Assembly (NCBI RefSeq): GCF_000428845.1
Contig: NZ_AUAS01000001.1
Coordinates: 372,001 to 436,000, forward strand
DNA from: Dyadobacter alkalitolerans DSM 23607
GTDB taxonomy: Bacteria > Bacteroidota > Bacteroidia > Cytophagales > Spirosomataceae
DNA: 64,000 bases
Reading direction: 5' to 3'
This document shows positions 43,544 through 53,119 of this stretch, in pieces. Position numbers and translations under genes: made by a program. The notes below the pieces were generated by a model, which saw only the letters and a list, made by a program, of their open reading frames with translations, had not been told where the DNA came from and did no database searches. Positions within the stretch are counted from its first letter, which is position 1. Each line of letters opens with the position of its first letter.

Positions 43544-45010
43544 TTATTGCTGAATTCCGCGAACGATCACAGTTTGTCCGCCTTCTTTATTTGTAGAAAT
43601 ACCGCTGCCGTCAGCGCCTTTGTATTTCTCGTCCTGCCAAGTGTGCGGGTGCAGGTTGATCATGAATGTCTCAGGAATGCCCACAACATCTGAAATGTCG
43701 ATCATGGCACCGTATTCCCAGGTGCTCAATGAATTGTTTCCTACCGAGTTATATTTCGTGTTAAATGCTGCATCCTCTCTGCGGTGGTGCATTTGGAGCA
43801 TCGCCTTGCTCTCTTTTGTAGCCAGGTTATACTGCCAGATCGTGCCGTCGTGGTCATTGTTTTTGTAGAATGAATCACCGTCTTCCTGCACATAAACGAA
43901 GTTTTTGGTTACGCAAATGTTGTCAGGGTTCACGATGAAGCTGCCTGGCTTTTCTTCGCCATCCATAATGATCTGCAACTTGCCTTTTAATGGGTTGGTT
44001 TCATCAAATTTCAGGTTGTAGACGCGTCCCCACATGTTTTTACCAGCCACAGGCGTCACCTTATCCGACTGGCTTACACCCGTTGCCGTGAAATAAATGT
44101 CACGACCCACGCCGTTTCCGCCTTTGCGGTAATCAATGTCTTCCACACGTGCAAACTGGATCATTTTCTTATCCACCGTCTGTGCTTGCAGCTCCGTTCC
44201 TGTGCTTGTTTTTACATTGTCAAAAGGAACAAATTCAACGTCGTAAGTTTGTCCTTTAACCATATCCGTTTCCACACTTTCCTGGTTTGTGCGGCGTAAT
44301 GCATATAATTTACCATTGTTCAGGTCGCCTACCACGTCCGACACGTAAGCAACAAGCTGACCATTTGAATCGTCCTCGCCGATGATGATCACTGTTTTGC
44401 CAGGAAATGCATCCTTAGGAAGCGGAACTGCGTTTTCAGCATTCCATTTACCAAAAGCGCTTACAGTCCTTGTCTTATTCTTTTTATCTGCCGGTGCAAA
44501 AGGATCAATCGCGTGCGTCATCGACTCCGAGTTGCTCTCGCCCGCTGTCAGGAATAATGGGCCGAAACCGTGTTCCTGCGGCGTTGCCATCGTTGCCGAG
44601 CATAATCTCCATTGTCCGCCTTCTGCGTCCACAATGTATTCCCCTTTAACGGGTTTCAATTCTTTATCCAAAAAAACGCGGGACACCGAGAAAAGGATCT
44701 CGTGGTTGTTGATCATCACATAACCTTCGCCATTCGGGTTTTTCATAAACGCGCCGCCGTCTGGCTGTGCACCGTAAATGAAATCAGGAGAATCCTGCAA
44801 TTTGTCGTCCGAGCTGATTAATGTCGTGATTTTCAGATCTTCAAAACCTGGCAACGCACGCACCAGTGAAGGGTTTACCGAGCGATTGATCAGTTTGGAA
44901 GAATCTACCGGTGGATCATTGTGATCCTTAATGCAGCCGGAAAAGGTCATTGCGCCGCAAACCAGCGCAGTAAGAGCATTTTTTGGAATAGAATTAAAAT
45001 TCATTGCCAT
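43544..45010 (-). CDS. PhoX/DUF839-family phosphatase-like lipoprotein
   Basis: A 488-residue beta-propeller protein with a lipoprotein signal (lipobox FSGC). It shows family traits of PhoX-like phosphatases: MINNHEILFSV near 95, GGQWRLCSATMATPQEHG, FLTAGESNSESMTHAID, and ARVEDIDYRKGGNGVGRDIY, the Glu of which is a PhoX calcium/iron ligand region. PhoX enzymes are calcium/iron phosphatases. Function here is by family only. ATG 45010 is used (45004 is possible). A minus-strand TAGTTTTG at 45036-45029 is a good -7 element before it. Confidence 0.75.
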   Translation of the reverse strand: MAMNFNSIPKNALTALVCGAMTFSGCIKDHNDPPVDSSKLINRSVNPSLVRALPGFEDLKITTLISSDDKLQDSPDFIYGAQPDGGAFMKNPNGEGYVMINNHEILFSVSRVFLDKELKPVKGEYIVDAEGGQWRLCSATMATPQEHGFGPLFLTAGESNSESMTHAIDPFAPADKKNKTRTVSAFGKWNAENAVPLPKDAFPGKTVIIIGEDDSNGQLVAYVSDVVGDLNNGKLYALRRTNQESVETDMVKGQTYDVEFVPFDNVKTSTGTELQAQTVDKKMIQFARVEDIDYRKGGNGVGRDIYFTATGVSQSDKVTPVAGKNMWGRVYNLKFDETNPLKGKLQIIMDGEEKPGSFIVNPDNICVTKNFVYVQEDGDSFYKNNDHDGTIWQYNLATKESKAMLQMHHRREDAAFNTKYNSVGNNSLSTWEYGAMIDISDVVGIPETFMINLHPHTWQDEKYKGADGSGISTNKEGGQTVIVRGIQQ

Positions 45011-45117
45011 GGTGAGATAGTTTTTTAACAAAACTAGCCGAACCACAGCTCTCCGGTTTTACCTGAATATTAAGCTATTATGAATAAAATTTAACATTAA
45101 GAAAACGAGTAAGCCAC

Positions 45118-46200
45118 TTATGGACGCACTTTGACGGTTTCTTTTACAAAGCCATTTTTCAAATTCATTACAATGGACAAAGAGCTGCTGCCAAACCCCG
45201 GAACATACTGCGCGCGCCCGTAACCAACCTCAAACCGCTTGATCCGCAGCCACGCGCCGAAGGAAAAACCGGCCAAAGCGCCCCGGTTGGCAAGCCGCAA
45301 TTCCTGCCTCCGCAAATGGTCATAACCGAGCATAATCCTGAAATTAGTATGCAGCAATGCTTCGGCCCCGAGCGAAAGATGCCGGCCCAGTTTCTCTGCC
45401 AGGCCCACTTTTCTCGCAATTTTGTTGCCATTATCGTCGTAAGTGAAGAAGAGGTCCGGATCATTATAGACCATATCAAAGCGGTTCAAATGATGCGCCG
45501 TCAGCGAAACGCAGATGGGCATATATTCCGGTTTGAATGTTAATCCAAGGCGCACGTCCAAAGGCAATGTAGGATCATTTAAACTGGAAAAGTTCTGTTT
45601 CACAAACCCCAGGTTTTTCACCACAAACCCAACCGTCAGACCCTGCTCGGGATGCTTGAAAACGCCGCCCCAGTCCAGCGCCACGCCAAACACATTATAA
45701 GACTGCACCGAAGCGCCTACAAATTTCAATGTTCCGCCCACCGTGAAAGCACCCAATGTGTGCCCGTAAACCGCAGAAATGCCATAATCCGCCGCCCGGA
45801 ACTCCCCTATCACATTGCCAATGTCATCCGTTTCGACCATGGTGCCATAGTTCAGATATTGCAATCCAACCGCCCAAACGCCCGCAGACTTGCCCACGCG
45901 CCGCGCATAAGCCGCATTCACAAACCGGGTATCGGCCAGGTAAGGCATCAGGTTGACGGATACATTATTGGCTTTGGACGAGTCCAGTAAAGCAGGATTT
46001 TGGATAAAAAGGGCAGGATCATTGCCCGAAATGGTGAGGTGATTGGCGCCTAATGCGGTGTTTTTGGCCTGGGCTGGCAGTTGCAGGAAATCGAGCTTGT
46101 TTCTTCCGCCGGTCGGTTGTGCTTGTGCTGTTTTTTGGAAACCAAAAAAAATTCCCGCCAAAAACAAAGCGCACATTCCGATCTGCCTCATAAGTCGCAT
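45118..46200 (-). CDS. porQ: Type IX secretion system protein PorQ
   Basis: A 360-residue outer-membrane beta-barrel of the PorV/PorQ (FadL-like) family. It has a signal peptide ending TAQAQ, the family start KLDFLQLPAQAKNTALGANH, and alternating strands to the C-terminus LSIVMNLKNGFVKETVKVRP. PorQ helps export and surface attach proteins by the Bacteroidota type IX pathway. It stands apart from other por genes. TACATTTG on the minus strand at 46257-46250 is a -7 match ahead of the start. It precedes the PhoX-like and peroxidase genes in the same direction. Confidence 0.88.
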   Translation of the reverse strand: MRLMRQIGMCALFLAGIFFGFQKTAQAQPTGGRNKLDFLQLPAQAKNTALGANHLTISGNDPALFIQNPALLDSSKANNVSVNLMPYLADTRFVNAAYARRVGKSAGVWAVGLQYLNYGTMVETDDIGNVIGEFRAADYGISAVYGHTLGAFTVGGTLKFVGASVQSYNVFGVALDWGGVFKHPEQGLTVGFVVKNLGFVKQNFSSLNDPTLPLDVRLGLTFKPEYMPICVSLTAHHLNRFDMVYNDPDLFFTYDDNGNKIARKVGLAEKLGRHLSLGAEALLHTNFRIMLGYDHLRRQELRLANRGALAGFSFGAWLRIKRFEVGYGRAQYVPGFGSSSLSIVMNLKNGFVKETVKVRP

Positions 46201-46276
46201 TAATTTCCCGAATCAGTAAAATGACAGTATATTTAGATTCTCACAAGAACAAATGTAACCATATCGTCCGTATTAC

Positions 46277-47836
46277 ATGGGATCAGCATCTTCCGCCGCT
46301 TCAAAAAAAGAACTTTTAGATCAGAAAAACGCAGAGGCCAACCTGGGCGGCGGTGCGCAACGGATTGAAGCACAACACGCCAAAGGCAAACTCACCGCCC
46401 GTGAGCGCATTATGGTGCTGATCGACAAAGGGACATTTGAGGAAATTGGGAAGTTTGTGATGCACCGCAGCAAGGATTTCGGGCTGGATAAGGAACATTA
46501 TCTGGGCGATGGCGTGGTGACGGGTTATGGCAAGGTGAATGGCCGGTTGGTTTACGTTTTTGCACAGGATTTCACCGTTTTCGGGGGCTCGCTTTCCGAA
46601 ACGCATGCCGAGAAAATCTGCAAGATCATGGATCTCGCCATGAAAAACGGCGCTCCGCTGATTGGTTTGAATGATTCGGGCGGCGCGCGGATTCAGGAAG
46701 GCGTGCTTTCACTGGCGGGTTATGCGGATATTTTTTACAAAAACACACTGGCTTCGGGCGTCATTCCGCAAATCTCTGCAGTAATGGGCCCGTGCGCAGG
46801 TGGCGCAGTGTATTCTCCGGCCATCACGGATTTTATATTAATGGTTGAAAACACCAGTTACATGTTTGTGACCGGGCCTAATGTTGTGAAAACCGTTACG
46901 CATGAGACTGTTACGGCGGAGGAACTGGGCGGAGCAATGACGCATGCGACCAAATCAGGCATTACGCATTTTGTTTCGCCTAATGAAGTTGAATGTTTGC
47001 TGAACATTAAAAAACTGCTCAGTTATATGCCGCAAAATTGCGAGGAAAATGCGCCAAGCATTCCCTATGAGGCTCAAAATGAATCGCGGCCGGTTTTAAA
47101 CAACATCATCCCCGACAATGCCAACCAGCCTTACGACATGCGCGAGGTGATCACCGAAATTGCCGATGCGGAGAGTTTCTTTGAAGTCCACCAGAATTTT
47201 GCAGAGAACATTGTCGTTGGTTTTGCGCGCATTGCAGGTCGTAGCATTGGCATAGTGGCCAATCAGCCTGCTGTGCTGGCGGGTGTGCTCGACATTCATT
47301 CGAGCCAGAAAGCGGCGCGTTTTGTGCGGTTTTGTGATTGTTTCAACATTCCTTTATTGGTTCTGGAGGACGTTCCGGGTTTTTTGCCGGGCACTGATCA
47401 GGAGTGGAATGCCATCATTACCAATGGTGCCAAACTTCTTTACGCGTTCTCGGAAGCGACTGTTCCGCGGATTACGGTCATCACGCGCAAGGCTTACGGC
47501 GGCGCCTATGATGTCATGAATTCCAAACACATCGGCGCGGACCTGAACTTTGCATGGCCTACGGCGGAAATTGCAGTGATGGGCGCCAGTGGTGCCGCAG
47601 AAATTATTTTCAAACGTGAAATCGCCCAGGCCGAAGATCCGGCCGAAAAGCTGAAAGAGAAGATCGAAGATTACACCGAAAAATTCACAAACCCATATCG
47701 CGCCGCGCACCGCGGTTACATTGACGAGGTCATTTACCCCGATCAAACACGCGACAAGCTCATCCGGGCTTTTGAAATGCTGGAAAACAAAGTGGCTGTC
47801 CTGCCCAGAAAAAAGCATGGAAACATTCCGCTTTAA
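46277..47836 (+). CDS. Acyl-CoA carboxylase, carboxyltransferase (beta) subunit
   Basis: A 519-residue enzyme of the PccB/MmdA type that moves CO2 from biotin to an acyl-CoA, likely propionyl-CoA. Signs: [40 protein letters not shown] (acyl-CoA oxyanion loop), [16 protein letters not shown] and later [18 protein letters not shown] and [20 protein letters not shown]. No biotin carboxylase or carrier gene is adjacent, so the partner must be elsewhere. It could also be the methylmalonyl-CoA decarboxylase alpha subunit. ATG 46277 is in good agreement with the family start. Confidence 0.92.
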   Translation: MGSASSAASKKELLDQKNAEANLGGGAQRIEAQHAKGKLTARERIMVLIDKGTFEEIGKFVMHRSKDFGLDKEHYLGDGVVTGYGKVNGRLVYVFAQDFTVFGGSLSETHAEKICKIMDLAMKNGAPLIGLNDSGGARIQEGVLSLAGYADIFYKNTLASGVIPQISAVMGPCAGGAVYSPAITDFILMVENTSYMFVTGPNVVKTVTHETVTAEELGGAMTHATKSGITHFVSPNEVECLLNIKKLLSYMPQNCEENAPSIPYEAQNESRPVLNNIIPDNANQPYDMREVITEIADAESFFEVHQNFAENIVVGFARIAGRSIGIVANQPAVLAGVLDIHSSQKAARFVRFCDCFNIPLLVLEDVPGFLPGTDQEWNAIITNGAKLLYAFSEATVPRITVITRKAYGGAYDVMNSKHIGADLNFAWPTAEIAVMGASGAAEIIFKREIAQAEDPAEKLKEKIEDYTEKFTNPYRAAHRGYIDEVIYPDQTRDKLIRAFEMLENKVAVLPRKKHGNIPL

Positions 47837-47890
47837 GATTTATATCCTAATTTCACTCCCAACTATTCATTTCCTAAACATCCTTAATTA

Positions 47891-49165
47891 ATGAAAGAAG
47901 AAACAGGCACCTATGCGTCCAGACGGACCTTTATCAAAGGCTCACTGGCAACGCTGGCCACTTTTTCCATCGTTCCCCGCCACGTTCTCGGCAAAGGCTT
48001 CATCGCGCCGAGCGACCAGCTGACCAAAGCCATCGTCGGCACCGGCTCCATGGGCCGCGGCCACATTCCTTATGCAGGCACCAAAGTCGTTGCGCTTTGT
48101 GATGTGGATAAAAAACACCTGGACATTGCCGTCGGTATGGTAGATAAGGGCGTAAAAACGTTTTCCGATTATCGCGACGTGATCCAGCTTCCCGAAGTGG
48201 ACATTGTGCACGTGGCCACGCCGCCGCATTGGCACGGGATCATTGCCGCAGATGCAGCCCGCGCCGGGAAAGATGTATGGTGTGAAAAACCCATGACAAG
48301 AACCATAGGCGAGGGCAAAAGGCTCGTGGAAGCCGTGCAGCAGCATGGAAGAATATTCCGTTTAAACACCTGGTTCCGTTTTCAGGACAATTTTTATGGT
48401 ATGCGCACGCCGGTGAAGCCCATCAAAAAGCTGGTGCAAAGCGGCTTGCTAGGCTGGCCTTTAAAGGTGACCGTGAGCAAGCACACCGGTTTCGACTGGA
48501 AATTTTACTGGGTAGGAAACACCAATAATGCACCGCAGCCCGTTCCGGCTGAGCTGGATTACGAAATGTGGCTCGGACCCGCACCTTACAAGCCGTATAG
48601 CGAGCACCGCGTACACCAGACATTCCGCGGTTACTGGGATTACGATGGCGGCGGACTCGGCGATATGGGCCAGCATTACATTGATCCGATCCAGTATTTC
48701 CTGGGCAAAGATGACACAAGTCCGGTAAGCGTGGAAGTGGATGCGCCTCAGCAACACACCGAAGCCGTGGGAACCTGGCGGAGAATCACTTACACGTATG
48801 CGGATGGCTGCCAGATCGTGCTGGATGGCGAAGCGAAAGATGAAAAAGTGGCTTACATCGAAGGTCCGAAAGGCAAACTTTACCCCAATTTCCAATCCGA
48901 CATTCCGGATCTTGAAAAGAAACTCGCCGCATTCCCTGATCCCGAGCCACAGGTTACGGATTTCGTAAATGCCGTGAAAAACCGCAAAAAGTTTGCGCTG
49001 AACGAAGAAAACGGGCACCGTTCCTGCACCATTGTGAACATGGGACTGGCAGCATTAAGACTCGGCCGCTCCTTGAAATTTGACCCTGAGAAGCAGGAAT
49101 TTATAGACGATGAAGGTGCAAACCGGTTGATTAACCAGCCCATGCGTGGCCCCTGGACCATTTGA
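47891..49165 (+). CDS. Gfo/Idh/MocA-family oxidoreductase, Tat-exported
   Basis: A 424-residue NAD(P)-dependent sugar oxidoreductase. It begins with a twin-arginine signal (SRRTFIKGSLATLATFSIVP). The Rossmann site reads VGTGSMGRGHIPYAG, the conserved CEKPM motif holds the catalytic Lys, and the second domain includes YDGGGLGDMGQHYIDPIQYF. Tat export implies a folded, cofactor-loaded enzyme in the periplasm. Members in this group oxidise glycosides at C3. The HEAT/DUF1080 gene follows after 48 bases, fitting 3-keto-glycoside breakdown. Confidence 0.92.
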   Translation: MKEETGTYASRRTFIKGSLATLATFSIVPRHVLGKGFIAPSDQLTKAIVGTGSMGRGHIPYAGTKVVALCDVDKKHLDIAVGMVDKGVKTFSDYRDVIQLPEVDIVHVATPPHWHGIIAADAARAGKDVWCEKPMTRTIGEGKRLVEAVQQHGRIFRLNTWFRFQDNFYGMRTPVKPIKKLVQSGLLGWPLKVTVSKHTGFDWKFYWVGNTNNAPQPVPAELDYEMWLGPAPYKPYSEHRVHQTFRGYWDYDGGGLGDMGQHYIDPIQYFLGKDDTSPVSVEVDAPQQHTEAVGTWRRITYTYADGCQIVLDGEAKDEKVAYIEGPKGKLYPNFQSDIPDLEKKLAAFPDPEPQVTDFVNAVKNRKKFALNEENGHRSCTIVNMGLAALRLGRSLKFDPEKQEFIDDEGANRLINQPMRGPWTI

Positions 49166-49213
49166 TCGGCATTAAATTCGTTTGCATACATTCATTTCTA
49201 TCCTTGACCATTC

Positions 49214-52200
49214 ATGAAAAAACAAATATATACTATCCTGGCCCTCTGCATGTTACTATCGCAGGCATGGGCACAAACGGACGATGCGATGGCTGCCAAA
49301 ACCAAAGCATTGTTATCCAAACTTCCTTCCCAAAACGAAGCTGCATTAAAAAAGAACATGGAAGAACTCGGCCAGCTTGGCAAGCCGGGACTGGTGCAGA
49401 TCGCATCCATGCTCACGCCGCTCGGCAAGGGAGATAATACCAAAATTCAATACGCGATCGGCGGTTTTACTTACTATGCTTCACAAGCTGGCAAAGAAGA
49501 TTTTCGTAAGATCGCCGCCGAGGCTTATGGCGAAGCATTATCGAAAGTAACCGACCCGGACAGCAAGAATTTCCTGATCTATCAATTGCAGACGGTTGGG
49601 AAAGATGAGTCAGTGGAGGTTTTGAAACCTTATTTAAAAGACGAAAGGCTTTCCGGTCCGGCTTCGCGGACATTGGCGAGAATCGGTTCACCGGTGGCTG
49701 GCGCTGCATTGTTGCAGGGCTTGGAAGGCGCTCCTGAAAGCACAAAAATTGCGATTATTGAAGCATTGGGCGGTGCGCGTTATAAGGAAGCGGCGCCTGT
49801 GATCGAGAAATCGGCTGTGAATGAGGATCTGCTTTTACGTAAAGTGAGCCTTTTTGCGCTTTCGGAAATCGGAGCGCCTTCTTCTGAGGCAATTTTAATG
49901 GCTGCTGCGCAAAAAGCGAATTTCGGTTATGATGAGTCGGATGCGACGGCGGTTTATTTGAAATATCTGGCGCGCCTGGCCGAAAATGGCAACGCGGCTG
50001 CCGCGGAAAAAGCTGCTCTGGCATTGCTCAAAAACACCCCGGACGTAAAGCAAACCCCGACGCGCTCCTCGGCTTTGAAAATTTATTCAGACATAAAAAA
50101 ACGCGAATCTGTGCCTGTTTTGGTAAATGCATTGCAAAGCGCAGATCCGGAATATCGCATTGCTGCATTGAAATTGGGACAAAAATACCTGATGGCCGAC
50201 GGCACAACGCCCTGGCTCAATGCCATGAAAAAAGCCAAACCGGAAGTTCAGGCAGAGATTATTACCATGCTGGGCCATGCTAATTCGCTGGATGCATTGC
50301 CTGCTATTCAAAAAGCATTAATTGCAAAGGATAGCAAAGTAAAAATGGCTGCAATCTGGGCTGCTGGGAAAATCGGTCAGGAGAAAAGCCTACCTGCATT
50401 GGTTAATGTGCTGAAAGCGGCGAGTGCGGAGGAAGTTTCTGTGGTAAAAAGCAGTTTGCTTACCATTAAAGGGGAAGGCGTTGTCAATCAATTGGCGACA
50501 GCATTGCCAACATTGCCGGCCGCTTCGCAAGCTGCCGCCATTGACGTGATCGCTGCACGGGAGGCGAATGCCAAGTTCAGCAATGTTTTTGCCTTATTAA
50601 AAAGTCCGAATGCAGATGTTTCAAAATCGGCTTACACTGCATTGAAATCGTTGACAACGGCGAATGATCTGCCGCAAATGTACATTTTGCTGAACACTGT
50701 AACGGACGCTGGGCAAATGGCAGCTATTCAAAAAGCGGTGGTTGCGGGTGTGAAAAGCTCAGGAGATGTGAGAGCGCAGACGGATATTATTTTAAAACAA
50801 ATGCAGGCCTCACCTGCTGATAAGCAATCCAATTACCTGGCTGTTTTGGCAAGCATAGGCGGCAAAACGGCGCTTAATTCGGTGGTTTCGGCTTACAATA
50901 GTGGTGATGCAAAATCCAAAAAGGCTGCAATCGCTGCGTTATCATCCTGGTCGGATGCGAGCGCTGCGAGTGATCTTTTGAATATTGCAAAAAAGGCAAC
51001 AGATAGCGAGGAGCTTACCTTAGCATTGACTGGTTATGTGGCTGCGACTGCGAAATCGACCAAAACGCCTGTCAATAAGGTGATTATGCTGCGCGAAGCC
51101 ATGACTTTGGCCAAAACGGATTCTCAGAAGATTGCGATCCTGAAAGAGTTGCCCCTATTGAGAACATTCAATGCATTGCTTTTTGCAGGAAAATTCCTGG
51201 ACAATCCCGCAACAGAGCAGGCGGCTGCGCAAGCAGTTATGGCGATTGCACTGGCTAATAAGGGTTTTTATGGCCCTGAAATCCGCGATTTGCTGACCAA
51301 AACTTCTTCCCTACTAAAAGGAAAAGATGCGGAATATGCACGCGAGTCGATCAAAAGACATTTATCGGAACTACCTAAGGATGAAGGTTTTGTGGCTCTG
51401 TTTAATGGAAAAGATCTTACTGGCTGGAAAGGCCTGGTTGAAAACCCGATTGCGCGTGGCAAAATGAGTGCAGACAGTTTGGCTTACAAACAAAAAAAGG
51501 CCGATGAAGCCGCCAATAAGGATTGGTTTGCCAAAGACGGCGAACTCGTTTTCTCGGGACACGGCGATAACCTGGCCACCGTGAAACAATATGGTGATTT
51601 TGAAATGTATGTGGATTGGAAAATCCAGAAAGACGGCGACGCGGGCATTTACCTGCGTGGAACGCCGCAGGTGCAGATCTGGGACACGTCGCGTGTGAGC
51701 GTAGGCGCGCAGGTGGGCTCCGGTGGATTGTACAACAACCAGAAGAACCCAAGCAAACCTTCCAAACTGGCCGATAACGCCATTGGCGACTGGAACACAT
51801 TCCACATTACCATGATCGGCGACCGCGTTTCGGTGGATCTGAACGGGGAGAATGTGGTGGATAATGTGATCCTGGAAAACTACTGGGACCGCAACCTGCC
51901 GATTTTTGCCAAAGAACAAATTGAGCTGCAGGCGCATGGAAATCAGATCAATTATCGCGATGTGTATGTGCGTGAAATTGAGCGCCCTGAGCCATTCAAG
52001 CTAAGCGATGCGGAGCAGAAGGAAGGTTTCAAAGTGCTGTTCGACGGAACGGATATGTTCAACTGGGTGGGCAACCGCACCGATTATTTCATTGAAAACG
52101 GCGCATTGGTCGTAGATCCTAAGAAGGGCGGCAAAGGGAATTTGTATACCAAAGACGAATACAGCGATTTCGACTTCCGGTTTGAGTTTCAATTGACACC

Positions 52201-52648
52201 CGGTGCCAACAACGGCCTGGGGATCAGGACACCGATGGAAGGCGACGCGGCGTACGTAGGAACCGAAATCCAGATCCTCGACAATGACGCCGACATTTAT
52301 AAAGACCTGCACGAATATCAATATCACGGTTCCGCTTATGGCATTATCCCTGCAAAAAGAGGATTTTTGAAACCCATGGGCGAATGGAATTATGAGGAAG
52401 TCCGCGTGCAGGGTTCCAAAATAAAAGTAACATTGAATGGCACCGTAATCCTGGATGGCGACCTTGCCGAAGCCAGCAAAAACGGAACCGTCGATCACAA
52501 GGAACACCCCGGATTAAAGCGCACCAGCGGTCATTTGGGTTTCCTGGGCCACGGCTCTGAACTAAAATTCAGGAACATCCGGATCGCCGATTTAACCAAA
52601 ACACCCGCCGAACCGCCCGTTGCTTCAAAAAAGAAGCGGAAGAAATAA
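49214..52648 (+). CDS. HEAT-repeat protein with two DUF1080 (3-keto-disaccharide hydrolase) domains
   Basis: An 1144-residue exported protein. After a signal peptide (MKKQIYTILALCMLLSQAWAQ), residues about 60-715 form HEAT-like helical repeats rich in Ala and Lys. Two concanavalin-like DUF1080 domains follow: about 722-915 (GFVALFNGKDLTGWKGLVEN, DAGIYLRGTPQVQIWDTS) and 935-1128 (GFKVLFDGTDMFNWVGNRTD, NNGLGIRTPMEGDAAYVGTE). DUF1080 members hydrolyse 3-keto-glycosides. The C-terminus is very basic (SKKKRKK). With the upstream oxidoreductase it likely forms a periplasmic sugar-degrading pair; the substrate is unknown. Confidence 0.9.
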   Translation: MKKQIYTILALCMLLSQAWAQTDDAMAAKTKALLSKLPSQNEAALKKNMEELGQLGKPGLVQIASMLTPLGKGDNTKIQYAIGGFTYYASQAGKEDFRKIAAEAYGEALSKVTDPDSKNFLIYQLQTVGKDESVEVLKPYLKDERLSGPASRTLARIGSPVAGAALLQGLEGAPESTKIAIIEALGGARYKEAAPVIEKSAVNEDLLLRKVSLFALSEIGAPSSEAILMAAAQKANFGYDESDATAVYLKYLARLAENGNAAAAEKAALALLKNTPDVKQTPTRSSALKIYSDIKKRESVPVLVNALQSADPEYRIAALKLGQKYLMADGTTPWLNAMKKAKPEVQAEIITMLGHANSLDALPAIQKALIAKDSKVKMAAIWAAGKIGQEKSLPALVNVLKAASAEEVSVVKSSLLTIKGEGVVNQLATALPTLPAASQAAAIDVIAAREANAKFSNVFALLKSPNADVSKSAYTALKSLTTANDLPQMYILLNTVTDAGQMAAIQKAVVAGVKSSGDVRAQTDIILKQMQASPADKQSNYLAVLASIGGKTALNSVVSAYNSGDAKSKKAAIAALSSWSDASAASDLLNIAKKATDSEELTLALTGYVAATAKSTKTPVNKVIMLREAMTLAKTDSQKIAILKELPLLRTFNALLFAGKFLDNPATEQAAAQAVMAIALANKGFYGPEIRDLLTKTSSLLKGKDAEYARESIKRHLSELPKDEGFVALFNGKDLTGWKGLVENPIARGKMSADSLAYKQKKADEAANKDWFAKDGELVFSGHGDNLATVKQYGDFEMYVDWKIQKDGDAGIYLRGTPQVQIWDTSRVSVGAQVGSGGLYNNQKNPSKPSKLADNAIGDWNTFHITMIGDRVSVDLNGENVVDNVILENYWDRNLPIFAKEQIELQAHGNQINYRDVYVREIERPEPFKLSDAEQKEGFKVLFDGTDMFNWVGNRTDYFIENGALVVDPKKGGKGNLYTKDEYSDFDFRFEFQLTPGANNGLGIRTPMEGDAAYVGTEIQILDNDADIYKDLHEYQYHGSAYGIIPAKRGFLKPMGEWNYEEVRVQGSKIKVTLNGTVILDGDLAEASKNGTVDHKEHPGLKRTSGHLGFLGHGSELKFRNIRIADLTKTPAEPPVASKKKRKK

Positions 52649-52659
52649 GCGAATTGAAA

Positions 52660-52689
52660 AACTCCTGTCAGCCGGCAGGAGTTTTTTTG
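52660..52689 (+). terminator. Terminator after the DUF1080 gene
   Basis: AACTCCTG at 52660-52667 pairs with CAGGAGTT at 52676-52683, extended by T-G and C-G pairs, then TTTTTTT. Confidence 0.9.
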
Positions 52690-52693
52690 TTTG

Positions 52694-52707
52694 GTATAAA
52701 TTTATAC
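52694..52707. repeat. 14-bp perfect palindrome upstream of the antitoxin-like gene
   Basis: GTATAAATTTATAC is a perfect inverted repeat, 66 bases ahead of the DUF2384-like gene. A related half (GTGTAAAT at about 52714-52721) follows. It could be an operator. Confidence 0.4.
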
Positions 52708-52772
52708 TGAAATTAGTGTAAATCTATTTAATAGAACAGTGTTCAGTTCAAAGCTAAAAACCTGTAAATAAA

Positions 52773-52985
52773 ATGAAAGCAACCGAAAAAATGAATGTTG
52801 CAAAGCAAGCGATCAGCCGAGCGGAACTGGAAAGTATTTACTCTTATGGCTATGAGGTTTTTGAGGATGTGGACCGCTTTAACCGCTGGATTTTTAGTCC
52901 TAACCGGGCATTGGGCGGGAAAGCTCATGCTTTTCGGATTCTGGAAATCAACGACTTCGTTTATGATCTGCGGATCAAATTATAA
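52773..52985 (+). CDS. Orphan DUF2384 (Xre/MbcA/ParS toxin-binding) domain protein
   Basis: A 70-residue protein. Its core, EVFEDVDRFNRWIFSPNRAL followed by GGKAHAF, matches the toxin-binding domain of Xre/MbcA/ParS antitoxins (typical form: VFxDxxKFxxWLxxPNxALGGxxP). The N-terminal DNA-binding helix-turn-helix of full antitoxins is missing and no RES-type toxin gene is next to it. Part or all of it may be a stand-alone adapter. ATG 52773 is the start. A palindrome lies 66 bases upstream. It is followed by the beta-propeller gene. Confidence 0.65.
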   Translation: MKATEKMNVAKQAISRAELESIYSYGYEVFEDVDRFNRWIFSPNRALGGKAHAFRILEINDFVYDLRIKL

Positions 52986-53031
52986 AAAAATTTAAAAATG
53001 GCCTTGACGAACCGATTTGGGCATTTTTATT

Positions 53032-53039
53032 TAGCTTTG
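53032..53039 (+). promoter_or_regulatory. -7 element for the beta-propeller gene
   Basis: TAGCTTTG matches TAnnTTTG, 81 bases before ATG 53120. The nearest TTG (53004-53006) is 25 bases upstream, longer than ideal. Confidence 0.35.
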
Positions 53040-53119
53040 AGTAACGGTCGAAAAAATCCGGCGATCCGTAAAGTATATCACTATTAAATGCTCTTTCCTT
53101 AGCAGAAAACAATTTGACA

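Noticed and set aside
51371-51937. 188-codon minus-strand frame inside the DUF1080 gene
   Set aside because: The plus-strand reading matches DUF1080; the minus frame has no start context or family match.
52795-52995. Alternative plus-strand frame over the DUF2384-like gene
   Set aside because: The frame from 52773 gives the conserved W-x-x-x-PNxALGG pattern; the other frame gives none.
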